A DNA stretch of 64,000 nt from Salinibius halmophilus (lineage in GTDB: Bacteria; Pseudomonadota; Gammaproteobacteria; Pseudomonadales; Natronospirillaceae): positions 1 through 64,000 of the forward strand of contig NZ_QPEP01000016.1 in NCBI RefSeq assembly GCF_003577475.1. The letters run 5' to 3'. The notes beneath the pieces are model-generated. The model saw only the letters and a list, made by a program, of their open reading frames with translations, had not been told where the DNA came from and did not search any database. Both the position numbers and the translations under genes were made by a program. Numbering within the stretch: the first letter of the stretch is position 1; the number at the start of each line of letters is the position of its first letter. Shown here one piece after another: positions 54,213 to 63,566 of this stretch.

Positions 54213-54956
54213 ATGTCTATGCATGAGGGTCGTGTTGCCCTAGTTACAGGTGCAACGCGCGGTATCGGCAAAGCGATCGCGTTAAAGTTAGCATCACAAG
54301 GTGCTACCGTCGTTGGTACGGCTACATCTGAAGGTGGTGCGGCAAAAATTACTGAATATCTAGCTGAAGCTGGTGTAAAAGGTAAAGGTTACGTTGCAAA
54401 CGTTGCGGATACAGATTCAGTAACCGAGTTATTTAAAGCGGTAACAGAAGATTTTGGCGCGCCAGTGATCGTGGTGAACAATGCTGGTATCACTAAAGAT
54501 AACCTAATGTTGCGCATGAAAGAAGAAGACTGGGATGCGGTAATCAATACCAACCTAACCAGCATCTTCCGCGTTTCAAAGGCTGCATTACGTGCGATGT
54601 CGAAAAACCGTTGGGGTCGCATCGTAAACATTAGCTCTGTTGTGGGCTCGATGGGTAATGCTGGCCAAGCGAACTACTCTGCGTCAAAAGCAGGCGCCGA
54701 AGGTTTTTCTCGCTCGCTAGCACGTGAAGTTGCCCCGCGTGGCATTACTGTGAATGCTGTTGCACCTGGTTTTATCGCAACGGATATGACTAATGTACTA
54801 GAAGCGTCGCACAAAGAAGCGTTGCTAGCGCAAGTGCCTTCTGGTCGTTTGGGTGATCCAGCTGAGATTGCGTCGGCTGTTGCATTCTTGGCAAGTGAAG
54901 AAGCAGCGTACATCACCGGCGAGACGATACACGTAAACGGCGGCATGTACATGTGA
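54213..54956 (+). CDS. fabG: 3-oxoacyl-ACP reductase FabG
   Basis: A 247-residue short-chain dehydrogenase reducing 3-ketoacyl-ACP with NADPH. The cofactor site TGATRGIGKAIA is near residue 11 and NNAGITKDNLMLRM near 86. Catalytic Ser, Tyr and Lys are present in ISSVVGSMGNAGQANYSASKAG. AAGGAG lies upstream of the ATG, which starts 9 bp after fabD. A 470-bp gap to acpP follows. Confidence 0.97.
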   Translation: MSMHEGRVALVTGATRGIGKAIALKLASQGATVVGTATSEGGAAKITEYLAEAGVKGKGYVANVADTDSVTELFKAVTEDFGAPVIVVNNAGITKDNLMLRMKEEDWDAVINTNLTSIFRVSKAALRAMSKNRWGRIVNISSVVGSMGNAGQANYSASKAGAEGFSRSLAREVAPRGITVNAVAPGFIATDMTNVLEASHKEALLAQVPSGRLGDPAEIASAVAFLASEEAAYITGETIHVNGGMYM

Positions 54957-54960
54957 TTTA

Positions 54961-55092
54961 GGGTTCCTGTGGGTCTGATCTTGCGCATTACTGCGTTAAA
55001 TGTTCGCTCGGCTACTCATGTACGACTTGTACACTGCGCGCCTCGCTCACATTTGCCTTGTACTGCACTAAGCTCAGATCCACATAACTCCC
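54961..55092. repeat. R3 long imperfect hairpin between fabG and acpP
   Basis: The outer arms 54968-54983 and 55069-55084 are inverted at 13 of 16 positions. AAATGT pairs with ACATTT (about 54998-55003 with 55049-55054). The tip is TGTAC-GACTT-GTACA (55019-55033). It begins 5 bp after the fabG stop. Function unknown; it could be an RNA processing or attenuation element. Confidence 0.6.
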
Positions 55093-55236
55093 TAAATCCG
55101 GATTGGTTGAATTGTGCGGCGTTTTCGCAAGCTTTCGCCGCGCTATCATTTCGATTCAGTCAATCGCTAAGGTTTGCAGAATGACTCTTGCAAGCCTAAT
55201 TAGCCAAATAACTTGATATTAAGCTGATATAAATAG

Positions 55237-55275
55237 GCAAAAGTGCTTTTTTGTTGATGTTTTAAGCGCTTTTGC
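55237..55275. other. Inverted repeat in acpP upstream region
   Basis: GCAAAAGTGC (55237-55246) pairs with GCGCTTTTGC (55266-55275), one mismatch, around a T-rich 19-base loop. Elsewhere in the 470-bp fabG-acpP gap I see TTGCC-GTT-GGCAA (55348-55360) and no gene. The long gap suggests acpP has its own promoter. Confidence 0.35.
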
Positions 55276-55426
55276 TAGGTTTTGAACACTAATTGATCGT
55301 TTAGTGTAAGTGCTTCAGTCGTGCCTAAAACGACAGAAACTTTTTACTTGCCGTTGGCAATTGTGACCAATACACTAAGCAAAATTTTTAAATTCCTTAT
55401 ACCGAACAGAATAATCGGGAGTTAAC

Positions 55427-55660
55427 ATGAGCAATATTGAAGAACGCGTAAAGAAGATCGTTGCTGAGCAACTAGGTGTTAAAGAAGAAGACGTAGTGCC
55501 AGCGGCATCTTTCGTAGATGACTTGGGTGCTGACTCTCTAGACACTGTTGAGCTAGTAATGGAACTTGAAACTGCGTTCGATACTGACATCCCTGACGAA
55601 GATGCAGAAAAGATCCAAACAGTTCAGGACGCGATCGATTACATCAACAACAACCAGTAA
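55427..55660 (+). CDS. acpP: Acyl carrier protein
   Basis: A 77-residue, strongly acidic acyl carrier protein, hub of fatty-acid synthesis. The phosphopantetheine site is Ser37 in [15 protein letters not shown]. Length and sequence match E. coli AcpP (78). GGGAG lies 5 bases upstream of the ATG. A terminator follows, though fabF is next. Confidence 0.98.
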   Translation: MSNIEERVKKIVAEQLGVKEEDVVPAASFVDDLGADSLDTVELVMELETAFDTDIPDEDAEKIQTVQDAIDYINNNQ

Positions 55661-55713
55661 TTGGTCGTTGCTAAACGCTTAGCATCAGGCTTCGCGATTT
55701 AGTAGTCGAATAT

Positions 55714-55748
55714 GAAAAGCCGTCCTAAAGGGGCGGCTTTTCTTTTTA
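55714..55748 (+). terminator. Terminator after acpP
   Basis: AAAAGCCGTCC and GGGGCGGCTTTT form a near-perfect stem around TAAA, followed by a T-rich stretch. It lies before fabF and allows high acpP expression with reduced read-through. Confidence 0.8.
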
Positions 55749-55768
55749 GTATTTTAATGGAGAAGTGC

Positions 55769-57007
55769 ATGAACGGCAGACGCGTTGTTGTGACTGGCAT
55801 GGGTATGTTGAGCCCATTAGGTTTGTCAGTAGAAGAAAGCTGGCAGGGGATTCTTGCAGGAAAAAGTGGTATTGCAACGATTGATCACTTTGATGCAAGC
55901 AAGTTCGCCACTCAATTTTGTGGTCGGGTAAAAGGTTTCGAGCCAACTGACTACTTCGATGCCAAAGATACCAAGAAGATGGACCCGTTTATCCAGTATG
56001 GTATCGCCGCAGCGATTCAAGCGTTTGAAGACTCAGGGTTGACCGTTACTGAAGACAACGCAGCACGTATTGGTTGTTCTATCGGCTCTGGCATTGGTGG
56101 TTTGCACACCATTGAAACTAACCATTCAGCATTGGTTGATAAAGGCCCACGCCGCATTTCTCCATTTTTTGTACCAGGTGCCATTATTAATATGACGGCG
56201 GGCAACCTAGCCATTCGTTATGGCTTCCGCGGTCCGAATATTGCGATCACTACAGCTTGTACAACAGGTACGCACTCTATGGGTTATGCCGCACGCACTA
56301 TTGCTTACGGTGATGCGGATGTGATGATTGCTGGTGGTGCAGAATACGCATCAACCCCACTTGGCATGGGTGGCTTTGCTGCAGCACGTGCGCTGTCTAC
56401 TCGCAACGATGACCCGCAAGCGGCGTCACGCCCTTGGGACAAAGACCGTGATGGTTTTGTATTGTCTGACGGTGCTGGCATCATGGTGTTGGAAGAGTAC
56501 GAGCATGCTAAAGCGCGTGGTGCAAAAATTTATGCCGAGCTAACTGGTTTTGGTATGAGCGATGATGCTTATCATATGACGTCACCACCAGCTGATGGCT
56601 CAGGTGCAGCGTTATCGATGAAAAACGCCATGGCGGATGCCAAGCTCAACCCAATTGACGTGAACTATATCAACGCCCACGGTACGTCTACCCCAGCCGG
56701 TGATATCGCTGAAACTATGGCAGCTAAATCGCTCTATGGTGCCGATGCAAATAAGGTTGTAATGAGTTCAACCAAGTCGATGACAGGTCACCTGCTAGGT
56801 GCAGCCGGTGCGATCGAGGCGATTTTCTCAGTGCTAGCCATTCGAGATCAGGTTGCGCCGCCAACTATTAACCTAGATAATCCAAGTGATGAGTGCGATC
56901 TCAACTATGTGGCACACACTGCCCAAGAGATGAAGATCGAACACGCACTGTCAAACTCTTTCGGGTTTGGTGGTACCAATGGTACGGTGATTTTCAGCAA
57001 GGTCTAA
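55769..57007 (+). CDS. fabF: 3-oxoacyl-ACP synthase II FabF
   Basis: A 412-residue condensing enzyme elongating acyl-ACP. The nucleophilic Cys is in [13 protein letters not shown] near residue 164, with His residues in [11 protein letters not shown] near 304 and [12 protein letters not shown] near 341. The ending [12 protein letters not shown] is typical. The ATG at 55769 is preferred because GGAG lies 6 bases upstream. It overlaps pabC by one base (TAATG). Confidence 0.97.
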   Translation: MNGRRVVVTGMGMLSPLGLSVEESWQGILAGKSGIATIDHFDASKFATQFCGRVKGFEPTDYFDAKDTKKMDPFIQYGIAAAIQAFEDSGLTVTEDNAARIGCSIGSGIGGLHTIETNHSALVDKGPRRISPFFVPGAIINMTAGNLAIRYGFRGPNIAITTACTTGTHSMGYAARTIAYGDADVMIAGGAEYASTPLGMGGFAAARALSTRNDDPQAASRPWDKDRDGFVLSDGAGIMVLEEYEHAKARGAKIYAELTGFGMSDDAYHMTSPPADGSGAALSMKNAMADAKLNPIDVNYINAHGTSTPAGDIAETMAAKSLYGADANKVVMSSTKSMTGHLLGAAGAIEAIFSVLAIRDQVAPPTINLDNPSDECDLNYVAHTAQEMKIEHALSNSFGFGGTNGTVIFSKV

Positions 57008-57807
57008 TGCTTCTAATTGATGGTAAACCTGCACAAACCCCGGCACTTGACCGGGGTTTGTTATATGGCGATGGGTTATTTGAAACGATACGCTTAGTGG
57101 ATGGTCGTGTACCACTTTGGTCACACCACTGGCAGCGTTTAAGTAGGGGTATGGAGGTGTTATCCATGCCTTTTTCGCCCATGCTGGCAGGCTTTCTCGT
57201 AAGCCAGCTTAACCAGCTTAAACACTGTCAAATGGCTCGCATTACCGTTACTCGCGCTCAGCAGGGTAGGGGATACGCGCCAGGTCGTGCTGCAATCAAA
57301 ACGATCGTGCAAGGATTCGATCGCGCGCCATCCAGCGCGCCCGTAGCCGTTCAGATTATTGAACATAGGTTGTCGCATCAGCCAGCGCTGGTGGCCTGTA
57401 AGCATATCAATCGGCTCGATCAAGTCATCGCCACTGCTAGTTTAGCGCCTGAATTTAATGACGGCATCATGCTGGACCAAGATGGTTATGTTACCTGTGC
57501 AACCGCGGGCAATCTGTTTATCTTGCACCAAGGTGTGCTGTGTACCCCAACACTTGACCGGGCCGGTATACAGGGAGTAATGCGCCAGCTTGTACTGAAT
57601 GCAGCCCAGCGATTAGGACTTGCAACGAGCGTTCAGCGTATTTCACTAGAAACCTTGTATAATGCCGACAGAATTTGGACAAGCAACGCGGTGCGTGGCC
57701 TAACACCCGTTATGCGCTGTAACAGTCAAGCTTTCAGTGTTGAGCCTGTATTGCCTGAATTATTTTCCCTGATAGAAGACGTTCGTTATGGTCGCCAAGT
57801 TATTTAA
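57007..57807 (+). CDS. pabC: Aminodeoxychorismate lyase PabC
   Basis: A 266-residue PLP-dependent fold-IV lyase that releases p-aminobenzoate for folate. The DRGLLYGDGLFETIR opening is typical, and the PLP lysine is in ACKHINRLDQVIA near residue 136. The ATG at 57007 overlaps the fabF stop (TAATG), which fixes the start; the open frame extends into fabF but is not family-like. It overlaps mltG by 20 bp. Confidence 0.92.
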   Translation: MLLIDGKPAQTPALDRGLLYGDGLFETIRLVDGRVPLWSHHWQRLSRGMEVLSMPFSPMLAGFLVSQLNQLKHCQMARITVTRAQQGRGYAPGRAAIKTIVQGFDRAPSSAPVAVQIIEHRLSHQPALVACKHINRLDQVIATASLAPEFNDGIMLDQDGYVTCATAGNLFILHQGVLCTPTLDRAGIQGVMRQLVLNAAQRLGLATSVQRISLETLYNADRIWTSNAVRGLTPVMRCNSQAFSVEPVLPELFSLIEDVRYGRQVI

Positions 57808-58783
57808 AGTATTTGCTGTGTTATTTACCCTTTTGCTTGTTGCTGGTGGTGCTGGCTATTGGTATGTGGCGAACGAACTCGCACGGGTGCTGCCAATCGA
57901 AGAAGCAGCGAGCTATAGCGTACCACGCGGGCAAACCGTTGCACGTACAGTGTATGAGTTCGAGCAGAAAGGGTGGGTAAGCAATCACCACATTTGGCGC
58001 TTGTGGTGGCAATTTAATGAACGCAGTTATTTGCATGTTGGGCGCTATGAATTTGAACCAGGCATAACGGTGGCACAAGCGCTTGCCAAAATGGAGCGTG
58101 GCGACGTTGAATTAGAGCGCATTACATTTGCTGAAGGGCTAACGGTAAAAGAGTGGCTGGCGCTATTAAACGAAGCAGAAGACCTAAAAAAAGACATTGA
58201 GCTGACGCCCGAGGGCGTTGCCGAGCTATTGGCGATTGAAGGTAACCCAGAAGGTTGGTTGTTTCCGGATACGTACCGCTATGCCGCCAATACAACGGTG
58301 AGCTCTCTACTGCTTAGGGCTAAAGAAAAAATGCAGCAGCGTCTCGATGCGGCTTGGGCAAAGCGCCCAGAAGGCCTACCTTTGGCAAGCCCTTATGAAA
58401 TGCTAACGTTAGCATCGATTATCGAAAAGGAAACCGGACAAGCCAGTGATCGCCCGATCATAGCGAGCGTCTTTATTAACCGGCTCAATATAGGTATGCG
58501 CCTGCAGACTGATCCAACAGTGATCTATGGCTTAGGTGATCGTTTTGATGGTGACTTACGCCGCAGTCATTTGCGTGAGCGCACAGCTTACAATACTTAT
58601 GTTATAAATGGCTTACCGCCAACGCCAATTGCCAACCCTGGTCTTGAGTCGATTGATGCGGTGATCAATGCGGCACAAACAGACTATTTATACTTTGTTG
58701 CGCGGGGCGATGGCAGCTCCCAGTTTTCTACTAATTTAGCTGATCATAATGCCGCGGTACGCAAATATCAGTTGGGACAATGA
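57788..58783 (+). CDS. mltG: Endolytic murein transglycosylase MltG
   Basis: A 331-residue membrane-anchored transglycosylase that ends growing glycan strands. An N-terminal helix (VFAVLFTLLLVAGGAGYWYV) anchors it. The catalytic Glu is in SIIEKETGQASDRPIIASVF near residue 217, followed by GMRLQTDPTVIYGLG and NTYVINGLPPTPIANPG. It overlaps pabC by 20 bp and tmk by ATGA. The pabC-mltG-tmk-holB order is the common gammaproteobacterial one. Confidence 0.95.
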   Translation: MVAKLFKVFAVLFTLLLVAGGAGYWYVANELARVLPIEEAASYSVPRGQTVARTVYEFEQKGWVSNHHIWRLWWQFNERSYLHVGRYEFEPGITVAQALAKMERGDVELERITFAEGLTVKEWLALLNEAEDLKKDIELTPEGVAELLAIEGNPEGWLFPDTYRYAANTTVSSLLLRAKEKMQQRLDAAWAKRPEGLPLASPYEMLTLASIIEKETGQASDRPIIASVFINRLNIGMRLQTDPTVIYGLGDRFDGDLRRSHLRERTAYNTYVINGLPPTPIANPGLESIDAVINAAQTDYLYFVARGDGSSQFSTNLADHNAAVRKYQLGQ

Positions 58784-59391
58784 TGGCCAAATTTATCGTA
58801 TTAGAGGGCTCAGAGGGCGTTGGCAAGTCTACCAACCTAGCCCTTATTGCAGACATACTCGCGGCGCATGGTGATGTGGTGCAAACCCGCGAGCCTGGCG
58901 GCACACCGTTAGCGGAGTCAATTCGCCAGTTATTGTTGAGCAAGCAAGAGGATGCACCGGTACCACTGGCCGAGCTGTTATTAATGTTCGCCGCCCGCGC
59001 CCAACATATCGAGAAAAAAATTAAACCAGCTTTGGCACAAGGCCAATGGGTGTTGTGCGACCGCTTTACCGGCTCGACTCGAGCTTATCAAGGGTTTGGT
59101 CGTGAAATGGGGTTGCAAGCAATAGATCAGTTAGCTGAACTAGTACACAGCGACTGTCAGCCCGACTTAGTGATTTACCTTGATGCACCGGTTGAAGTAG
59201 GGCTGCAGCGTGCTGGTCAGCGCAGCCAACCAGATCGTTTTGAATCCGAGAAGTTAGAGTTTTTCAACAAGGTTCGCCAAGGATATCTAGCGCAAGCCGA
59301 AACGGACCCAAGTTGGTGGGTAATCGATGCTAGCCAGCCATTAGCAAAGGTGCAGAGCGATCTGCGAACTAAGCTGGAGGACTGGTTATGA
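58780..59391 (+). CDS. tmk: Thymidylate kinase
   Basis: A 203-residue kinase making dTDP from dTMP. The P-loop is EGSEGVGKST, with TREPGGTPLAESIRQLLL next and DRFTGSTRAYQGFGR for the lid and catalytic region. It overlaps mltG and holB by ATGA on both sides, so the three are coupled. Confidence 0.97.
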   Translation: MMAKFIVLEGSEGVGKSTNLALIADILAAHGDVVQTREPGGTPLAESIRQLLLSKQEDAPVPLAELLLMFAARAQHIEKKIKPALAQGQWVLCDRFTGSTRAYQGFGREMGLQAIDQLAELVHSDCQPDLVIYLDAPVEVGLQRAGQRSQPDRFESEKLEFFNKVRQGYLAQAETDPSWWVIDASQPLAKVQSDLRTKLEDWL

Positions 59392-60347
59392 GGATCGAGT
59401 GGGCATCTTCCTTAATGTTGCAGCTTGGCCAACTATGGCAAAACAAGCAACTGGCGCCGTCGCTGCTGATTACCGGTGATATGGGGATTGGTGTGAGTGA
59501 AACGGCACATGCAATCGCAGAGCTTTTTCGCTGCCGAAATCAAACCAATGGTAAGCGGTGTGGCCAGTGCCATGATTGCCGACTAATTGACGCGGATACC
59601 CACCCAGACTTTCTTCTGGTTGCACCAGATGAAGGCAAAAAGCAGATTGGCGTTGATAAGGTGCGTAAGGCAAATGAATTTGCCACCACACGACCGCAAG
59701 TGGCGGCTTGTAAGGTGATACTTATTGACCAAGCTGAGCGGCTAAACACGGCATCGGCCAACGCCATTCTAAAAACCTTAGAAGAGCCTGCCTCCAGTGT
59801 AGTATTTATTCTTGCGACCGAGCGCCCTGGGCAGTTATTGCCGACCATACGCTCACGATGCCAGAGCTATGTGGTACCAATGCCAACCCCAGAGCAAGCG
59901 CTCAGCTACCTAGATGACATAGCGCAAAAACAAACCTTGCTAGACTTAGCACGAGGGCGGCCGGTTCTTGCTGCTAGCCTAGAAGATACCATGGCAAGCC
60001 GGGAAAAGTTGCTCGCCCTGTTTGCGGGGCTGTTAGACGGCAAGCTCAATGCGGTAGAAGCGGCATCAGGCATGGCTAAGCTTGAAGTTGAGCATCTGAT
60101 GACCTGGCTGCAAGCCTGGTTAGTCGATTTGGTGAAAGCAAGCCTTGGGCAGCAGCAAGCCTTACAGGATCCAAATGGATTAGTCGAACTGATTGACCAG
60201 GCGTTGCCATCTGATAAGTTAATGAAATGGGTTGATCAACAAATTAGTGACATTTCCGCCATGCGCCGGGGTGCGTCACTTAATTTACAATCTTGGTTGG
60301 AGTCAATGTTGATTGACTTTATGTCTTTGTGTTGGGGAGAGCGTTAA
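59388..60347 (+). CDS. holB: DNA polymerase III subunit delta prime
   Basis: A 319-residue clamp-loader subunit. The degenerate P-loop region is ITGDMGIGVSETAHAIAELF (no GKT/S), as is usual for delta prime, which does not bind ATP productively. The zinc motif is C-x8-C-x2-C-x2-C (CRNQTNGKRCGQCHDC), and ILKTLEEPASSVVFIL and RSRCQ are typical. It is coupled to tmk (ATGA) and pilZ (TAATG). Confidence 0.95.
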   Translation: MRIEWASSLMLQLGQLWQNKQLAPSLLITGDMGIGVSETAHAIAELFRCRNQTNGKRCGQCHDCRLIDADTHPDFLLVAPDEGKKQIGVDKVRKANEFATTRPQVAACKVILIDQAERLNTASANAILKTLEEPASSVVFILATERPGQLLPTIRSRCQSYVVPMPTPEQALSYLDDIAQKQTLLDLARGRPVLAASLEDTMASREKLLALFAGLLDGKLNAVEAASGMAKLEVEHLMTWLQAWLVDLVKASLGQQQALQDPNGLVELIDQALPSDKLMKWVDQQISDISAMRRGASLNLQSWLESMLIDFMSLCWGER

Positions 60348-60688
60348 TGATTCCAGGTGCTGGTGGGTTCATGTCACTGAACTTAAGTGACAAAGCCGTG
60401 TTGTACGCATCGTATATGCCATTTGTGGTGAATGGCGGTATATTCATTGCGACGAATCGCAAGTTTAAGATGGGCGATGAAGTTTTCTGTTTGCTGAGCC
60501 TGCCTGAAGAAGCGGATAAAATACCGGTGACTGGTAAAGTTTGTTGGATCACCCCGCGCGGCGCTCAAAACAACCGAGTCAGTGGTGTGGGTATACAGTT
60601 CAATGAAAAAAGTATTCTGGCAAAAGACAAGATCGAAAAGCAGTTGGCTGGTTTGTTGAACTCAGACAAAATCACCAGCACCATGTAG
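60347..60688 (+). CDS. pilZ: PilZ-domain protein (type IV pilus type)
   Basis: A 113-residue PilZ-domain protein of the class found after holB, which takes part in type IV pilus assembly. The fold is plain (FVVNGGIFIATNRKFKMGDEVFCLLSLPEE, then VTGKVCWITPRG and GVGIQF). The RxxxR motif that binds c-di-GMP is missing, as usual for this class. GGGGAG lies 6 bases before the ATG at 60347, which overlaps the holB stop. No tatD gene follows, unlike in many relatives. Confidence 0.92.
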   Translation: MIPGAGGFMSLNLSDKAVLYASYMPFVVNGGIFIATNRKFKMGDEVFCLLSLPEEADKIPVTGKVCWITPRGAQNNRVSGVGIQFNEKSILAKDKIEKQLAGLLNSDKITSTM

Positions 60689-60727
60689 CGAGTGCGGTTG
60701 ACTCAACATCATATCGCGAAAGATAGC

Positions 60728-61609
60728 TTAGTGATTTGAACGGGTAGGGCGTCGAGCATGGCGCTGCTCGCCTGGTGCAAAGGCATCAATTGCTACCCAT
60801 TGTTTAGACTCCTCGATCGTTAGCTCAATATCCCCATGCCAAGGTAGCCCCTTATAGTGCTGATTCGACGATTGCTCTAGGTCGATGTATGGAAACTTGA
60901 TGATGTCGAAGTACGGCGAATAATCAAAATCGGCTGGTACCGTTAATCTTGGATTGCGCTGAAACAGCCGCAACTCACCGTGGTCGAGCTTTTTTACCAA
61001 CGGCAAAATTGGGTACTTAATTGTCCCAAAGGCCTCGGCAATCATGGTTGAGCATACTGTGCGGGTATACTGCCCAGGTTGCCAGCCAAATAGTGTTGAG
61101 CGAAACTTCCTTGGCATAATTGACCAGGGCATCATTAAGCGGGCTAAATCAAGAATCTGGCGTAAGTCATAGTCTGTGCCTAGCCGGCTAATAGCTTGGC
61201 TTAACACCACTTGCGCGTCGCTATAGCCAACAAGCTTTGGACGACACAGTCGCATAGGCCGGTTTTGATAAACATTGAGAGGTCGGATGACTGTGCCAAA
61301 GCCAAGCTCACTTTCTACAACCAGCTGTGTATCTGGCTGGGCATCAAACACTTCTTTTATTTTTCGCCGTGCCACTGGGTCTTCTACATCGTGTAGGCGA
61401 CCAATGTAGAGTGCTGCGTGTGACCAGCGCGATTGGGTAACCGTACGTATGACGTTGGCGATATGTGAATTGCCCTCTACCAGCACAACGTCGCAGGGGC
61501 GTATCTCGTGGCGCAAGCGCTCAAAATTAGCCGGCTGCGCCACTGGGTCGTACCTTTGCACGCTAAGGTAGGCAACCGCCTTTTTGACTACCGCATCAAT
61601 TAGCTTCAT
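60728..61609 (-). CDS. YiiX/YebB-like permuted papain-fold cysteine hydrolase
   Basis: A 293-residue protein of the YiiX-like NlpC/P60 superfamily (permuted). The His is in SRWSHAALYIG near residue 89 and the Cys in RTVCSTMIAEAFG near residue 200. RPCDVVLVEGNSHIANVIRTVTQ opens the domain. There is no signal peptide. Such proteins hydrolyse peptides or lipids; the substrate is unknown. The ATG at 61609 has GGAG 8 bases upstream. It follows lexA on the same strand. Confidence 0.8.
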   Translation of the reverse strand: MKLIDAVVKKAVAYLSVQRYDPVAQPANFERLRHEIRPCDVVLVEGNSHIANVIRTVTQSRWSHAALYIGRLHDVEDPVARRKIKEVFDAQPDTQLVVESELGFGTVIRPLNVYQNRPMRLCRPKLVGYSDAQVVLSQAISRLGTDYDLRQILDLARLMMPWSIMPRKFRSTLFGWQPGQYTRTVCSTMIAEAFGTIKYPILPLVKKLDHGELRLFQRNPRLTVPADFDYSPYFDIIKFPYIDLEQSSNQHYKGLPWHGDIELTIEESKQWVAIDAFAPGEQRHARRPTRSNH

Positions 61610-61688
61610 CACAGGTTCTCCAAGCTATATGATTAAGCATAGCCAGAAGTCAGCACGGAGCGATTATTTGATGCTCGTTGCAGGTCAG

Positions 61689-62288
61689 TTAGTGTTGGCG
61701 AATAACGCCTACGCACAACCCTTCAACGCTTAGCTCATGGCTGGCGTCCACTTCTATGGGTGAAAGCTCATCGTTTTCTGGGATTAACTGTACTTTATTG
61801 CCTTGCTTTAGCCAGCGCTTCACCGTTACATCTCCATCAACACGAGCGACAACGATGTCGCCATTTTTAACGTCACTAGTGCGATGCACGGCAATAAGAT
61901 CGTCTTCAAAAATACCTGCGTTGATCATTGATGTACCCTGCACACGAAGCAAATAATCGGCTGCCGGTGAGAAGAAATTGCTGGCAACAGCTGCCCGCTG
62001 CTCAATGTGTTGTTCTGCTAGTATTGGCGAGCCAGCGGCGACGCGACCAATAATTGCTAGGCCTGACTCATTGGCCGCATCGTCGGCTAAGCGAATGCCG
62101 CGGCTAGCGCCTGGTACCATTTCGATGGCGCCTTTTTTCGCCAGCGCACGTAGGTGTGCCTCGGCAGCATTGGGTGATTTAAAACCAAAATGTTTCGCTA
62201 TTTCGGCACGAGTTGGCGGGTAGCCGGTCTCTTCAATGTGGTTTTTAATCAATTGAAGAATTTCTTGTTGGCGCGCGGTAAGTTTCAC
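61689..62288 (-). CDS. lexA: LexA repressor
   Basis: A 199-residue SOS repressor starting with GTG at 62288. The winged-helix DNA-binding domain is [34 protein letters not shown]. The Ala85-Gly86 bond in VAAGSP is the self-cleavage site, and the catalytic pair is Ser120 (QGTSM) and Lys157 (TVKRW). All residues for RecA-stimulated cleavage are intact. Candidate LexA boxes lie upstream, so it is probably autoregulated. It likely also controls uvrB here. Confidence 0.97.
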   Translation of the reverse strand: MKLTARQQEILQLIKNHIEETGYPPTRAEIAKHFGFKSPNAAEAHLRALAKKGAIEMVPGASRGIRLADDAANESGLAIIGRVAAGSPILAEQHIEQRAAVASNFFSPAADYLLRVQGTSMINAGIFEDDLIAVHRTSDVKNGDIVVARVDGDVTVKRWLKQGNKVQLIPENDELSPIEVDASHELSVEGLCVGVIRQH

Positions 62289-62318
62289 ACTGACCTCGAT
62301 TGTTTATCTATACACGTA

Positions 62319-62349
62319 GTGTAAGTGTATACAATGTATTAAATAACAG
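62319..62349 (-). promoter_or_regulatory. Two candidate LexA boxes upstream of lexA
   Basis: On the minus strand, CTGTTATTTAATACAT (62349-62334) and TTGTATACACTTACAC (62334-62319) abut. The first matches CTGT-N8-ACAG except for the last base. E. coli lexA also has two adjacent boxes. Confidence 0.5.
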
Positions 62350-62352
62350 CTA

Positions 62353-62381
62353 GAAAAAAGCCAAAATAATTTTTTCTGGCT
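62353..62381 (-). terminator. Terminator after the antiporter gene
   Basis: On the minus strand AGCCA and TGGCT pair around a 13-base A/T-rich loop and are followed by six T. The stem touches the antiporter stop codon. It lies just upstream of the lexA boxes. Confidence 0.5.
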
Positions 62382-63550
62382 CAATCGCGCCGTAATTCGT
62401 CTTTTACTGCCACCGGCGATGGGAAGTTTAGCACCACAATATAAGAAGAAATGGCAAAGGTAATAATGGCCGTTGCCTGTACAACGTGCGCGCCTATGTT
62501 GCTCAATACGCCCATGCTACTGGCTAAAAATGCCAGCAATAATGAAAACTCACTAATTTGGCCCAATCGAAAGCCTAGGTCCCAAGCCAAGCTTTTATTG
62601 TCGACGATTCGCCCAAATAAAAATCGAAAGACTAAGGGTTTGATTATCAGCATGGTAATGGCTAGCACGGATGCCGCGATAATCACTTGGTCGAGTAGAG
62701 CCAGGTTGAAGTTGGCGCCGAGCGAAAAAAAGAAAATAACTAAAAAGAAGTCTCTAAGGGGTTTAAGGCTCTGTGCTATGAACAGGGAGATTGGGTGTGA
62801 GGCAAGGCTTACACCAGCAATGAAGGCCCCTATCTCTAGTGATAATCCGGCTAAGTGAGCCAGTTCAGCGAAGCCTAAACACCAGCCTATGGCCAGTAGA
62901 AATATGTACTCCTGAAAGCGGTCGAAGCGCTCTAGCAATGGAATAAGAAGGTATCTGACGGCAAGCCAAGCCAATAAAGCAAGCAGTGGCAAGGCAAACA
63001 ACGCCCGGCCGTAATGCAGCAAAGCAGGGGTGTCTGTGTTCATGCCAGTAAGTGCTAGCAGTGTGGTAATAGCAATAATGTCCTGAAGCAGTAGCAGGCC
63101 AACCATTAGCTCACCCGAGCGCTTGTGATGCAGTACTGTGGTTGGTAAGAGCTTTATGCCAATGATGGTAGAGGAAAACATGCAGCAGAGGCCGATGATA
63201 ACGGCCTCTAAGCCAGTAAAACCAAAAGCCAAGGCAATGATCCAGCCAAGGACTGCAAAGAGGACACTGCTTAATAATGCGACAATGGAGGTTTCTTTAA
63301 TGGTGCGAGCAAGCGACCTGGGCTGCATATCTAAGCCAAGTAAAAATAGCAAAAAGATAATACCAATCTCAGAGATTTCTGTCGTTAGTTCCGGGTGTTC
63401 CAGTAGTTTAAACCCATACGGGCCAAGCAAGGCGCCCAAAGCGATGTAGGCGATGATGAGTGGTTGGCGAGTATAAAGTGCAGCGGTAGCGACCACCGCT
63501 GCACCGGTAAAGATCAAGAAGAAAGAGGAGGCAATATTGGCATCCTGCAT
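62381..63550 (-). CDS. CPA2-family cation:proton antiporter (KefB/KefC-like, no RCK domain)
   Basis: A 389-residue membrane protein with about 12 hydrophobic segments, LIIAYIALGALLGPYGF near residue 32 and FLLFLLGLDMQPRSL near 66 being typical of CPA2. The Asp in LLLQDIIAITTLLAL near residue 157 and the Asn-like region FFFSLGANFNLALL match the family. The cytoplasmic RCK/TrkA-N domain of full KefB/C is absent, so regulation must differ. The gene starts 16 bp after the DAHP synthase stop and may be co-transcribed with it. Confidence 0.85.
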   Translation of the reverse strand: MQDANIASSFFLIFTGAAVVATAALYTRQPLIIAYIALGALLGPYGFKLLEHPELTTEISEIGIIFLLFLLGLDMQPRSLARTIKETSIVALLSSVLFAVLGWIIALAFGFTGLEAVIIGLCCMFSSTIIGIKLLPTTVLHHKRSGELMVGLLLLQDIIAITTLLALTGMNTDTPALLHYGRALFALPLLALLAWLAVRYLLIPLLERFDRFQEYIFLLAIGWCLGFAELAHLAGLSLEIGAFIAGVSLASHPISLFIAQSLKPLRDFFLVIFFFSLGANFNLALLDQVIIAASVLAITMLIIKPLVFRFLFGRIVDNKSLAWDLGFRLGQISEFSLLLAFLASSMGVLSNIGAHVVQATAIITFAISSYIVVLNFPSPVAVKDELRRD

Positions 63551-63566
63551 GGTGCACCAAATGTCA

